Source of the DNA: Bacteroidota bacterium
GTDB taxonomy: Bacteria > Bacteroidota > Bacteroidia > Chitinophagales > Chitinophagaceae
NCBI GenBank assembly: GCA_947453145.1
Contig: CANGFA010000008.1
Coordinates: 1-64,000 of the forward strand
Length of the DNA stretch: 64,000 bases
Reading direction: 5' to 3'
In this document: one piece after another, positions 63,216 through 64,000 of the stretch
Layout of the letters: every line of letters starts with the position of its first letter
Numbering within the stretch: position 1 is the first letter of the stretch
Position numbers and translations under genes: made by a program
Notes under the pieces: model-generated
What the model was told of the DNA's origin: nothing
Seen by the model: only the letters and a program-made list of their open reading frames with translations
The model's database searches: none

Positions 63216-64000
63216 CTCGTTTTGTACATTTTTTCATAGTACTCTTCGGCCATTCTATTACTGTCAAATTGGAAACGTACATCTCGCATACCATTTTTGG
63301 TAATGGAACGCCATGTATCACGCTTTTCGTAGTACATAGGTATAATTTCGTTCTCTAAAATTCTATACAATTCATCTAAATCGTAATCGTCTTGTTCCTG
63401 TGTACTCATATTTCCGTAATCGGCTTTAGGCACAACAAATCCATTATGTCCATGGCTTACAAATTCTGGTATCCATCCGTCATCGGTCGAAAAATTAACT
63501 GCTCCATTCATAGCAGCAGTCATTCCGGAAGTACCTGAAGCTTCTCTTGGAACACGTGGATTATTTAACCAAACATCTGATGCTTGTTTTAAGCGCTTAC
63601 TCAATCCTAATTCATAGCCAATTAATACGGCTACGTTTTTATAATTTTTACTTAAGTGTACTAAATTATTAAACTGAGAAATAGCAGGGTAGTCCACTGG
63701 GTAGGGCTTACCTCCAAATATAATTTGTACTGGGTATTTTAAATTTCCTAGTAATTTTTCAAAACGTTCTAAATCCCAGGATAAGAAATCGGCACGCTTA
63801 TAACCTGCAAAACGTCTTGCCCAAACAATGGTCAATACATTTGGATCAAAAACTTTTCCAGTTTGATCTGCAACTATTTCAAATGCACGTTTCTTTAAAT
63901 ACATTTTACGATCGTCAAATCCAAGATCATCATTAGCTTCTGAAAATTTGTACAATTGTTTATCGGCCCAATAGCGCCAGTTTTGCGCATTGGTAATATG
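63212..64000 (-). CDS. glgP: Alpha-glucan phosphorylase family protein (C-terminal part, runs off window)
   Basis: C-terminal 262 residues visible; the frame stays open to position 64000. It matches GT35 alpha-glucan phosphorylases: WARRFAGYKRADFL, VQIIFGGKPYPVD, KNVAVLIGYELGLSKRLKQASDVWLNNPRVP (here named by its VWLNNPR core) and EASGTSGMTAAMNGAVNFSTDDGW. At the place of the PLP-binding lysine (GTSG-x-K in relatives), this protein has Thr (GTSGMT). Glycogen breakdown would be the family role, but the change casts doubt on normal activity. No ATG start is in the window; the apparent start at 63955 is a TTG leucine codon. Confidence 0.85.
   Translation of the reverse strand, partial: HITNAQNWRYWADKQLYKFSEANDDLGFDDRKMYLKKRAFEIVADQTGKVFDPNVLTIVWARRFAGYKRADFLSWDLERFEKLLGNLKYPVQIIFGGKPYPVDYPAISQFNNLVHLSKNYKNVAVLIGYELGLSKRLKQASDVWLNNPRVPREASGTSGMTAAMNGAVNFSTDDGWIPEFVSHGHNGFVVPKADYGNMSTQEQDDYDLDELYRILENEIIPMYYEKRDTWRSITKNGMRDVRFQFDSNRMAEEYYEKMYKTS

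Overview
The window is chromosomal DNA of a member of the Bacteroidota, most likely order Chitinophagales (family Chitinophagaceae by overall feel; inference). Grounds: AT-rich sequence, two SusC/SusD pairs, a tmRNA tag of the GE-x-NYA-x-AA type, several promoters with the TAnnTTTG -7 box of this phylum, SusD lipoproteins with a CKKD or CSKE start, and phylum-typical families (DUF4836, DUF1080). No integrase, transposase, phage gene or CRISPR array was seen, and every long reading frame looks intact.

Layout. 1-2700 (minus): a PolX-type PHP nuclease cut by the window start, a tiny lysine/alanine histone-like protein, and the rpmA-rplU pair. 2800-6900 (plus): a GH3-type acyl-amido synthetase, dxr and rseP. 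6956-7325: tmRNA (ssrA) with a duplicated terminator. 7500-16700: mixed envelope genes (DUF2279 protein, lipoproteins, a DUF4836-ABC ATPase-permease operon, a lipocalin-like plus DUF1080 protein, nitroreductase, beta-lactamase-like serine hydrolase). 16800-27100: housekeeping genes pyrF, a dicarboxylate symporter, glutaryl-CoA dehydrogenase, aroK, ftsK, lolA, rpsO and pnp. 27400-32300: a SusC/SusD pair with no hydrolases beside it. 32400-41400: a secreted protein of unknown function, prmA, plsY, a YdeI/OmdA protein, dnaG with a STAS protein, clpC and ubiX. The last gene (63212-64000, minus) is the C-terminal part of an alpha-glucan phosphorylase that runs off the window.

The accessory highlight is 42725-63215. 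A divergent LacI-type regulator faces a polysaccharide or glycoside utilisation locus of twelve co-directional genes: SusC, SusD, an agarase-like TIM-barrel hydrolase, a GH3 glycosidase, an SDR oxidoreductase, uxuA, uxaC, a malonyl-CoA-synthetase-like ligase, a two-domain esterase (alpha/beta hydrolase fused to SGNH), MadL and MadM malonate transporter subunits, a tandem DUF1080 protein, and an exported Gfo/Idh oxidoreductase. Read together, they suggest outer-membrane capture of a glucuronate-bearing, malonyl-esterified glycoside. De-esterification and deglycosylation would follow outside the cytoplasm, with glucuronate going to 2-keto-3-deoxygluconate and malonate being imported and activated directly to malonyl-CoA. 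I know of no described locus that couples malonate capture to hexuronate catabolism in this way. The gene identities are well supported; the substrate is inference.

Two enzymes at the window ends look catalytically altered. The PolX homologue lacks the first palm aspartate but keeps its PHP nuclease motifs. The phosphorylase has threonine where the family carries the PLP-binding lysine.
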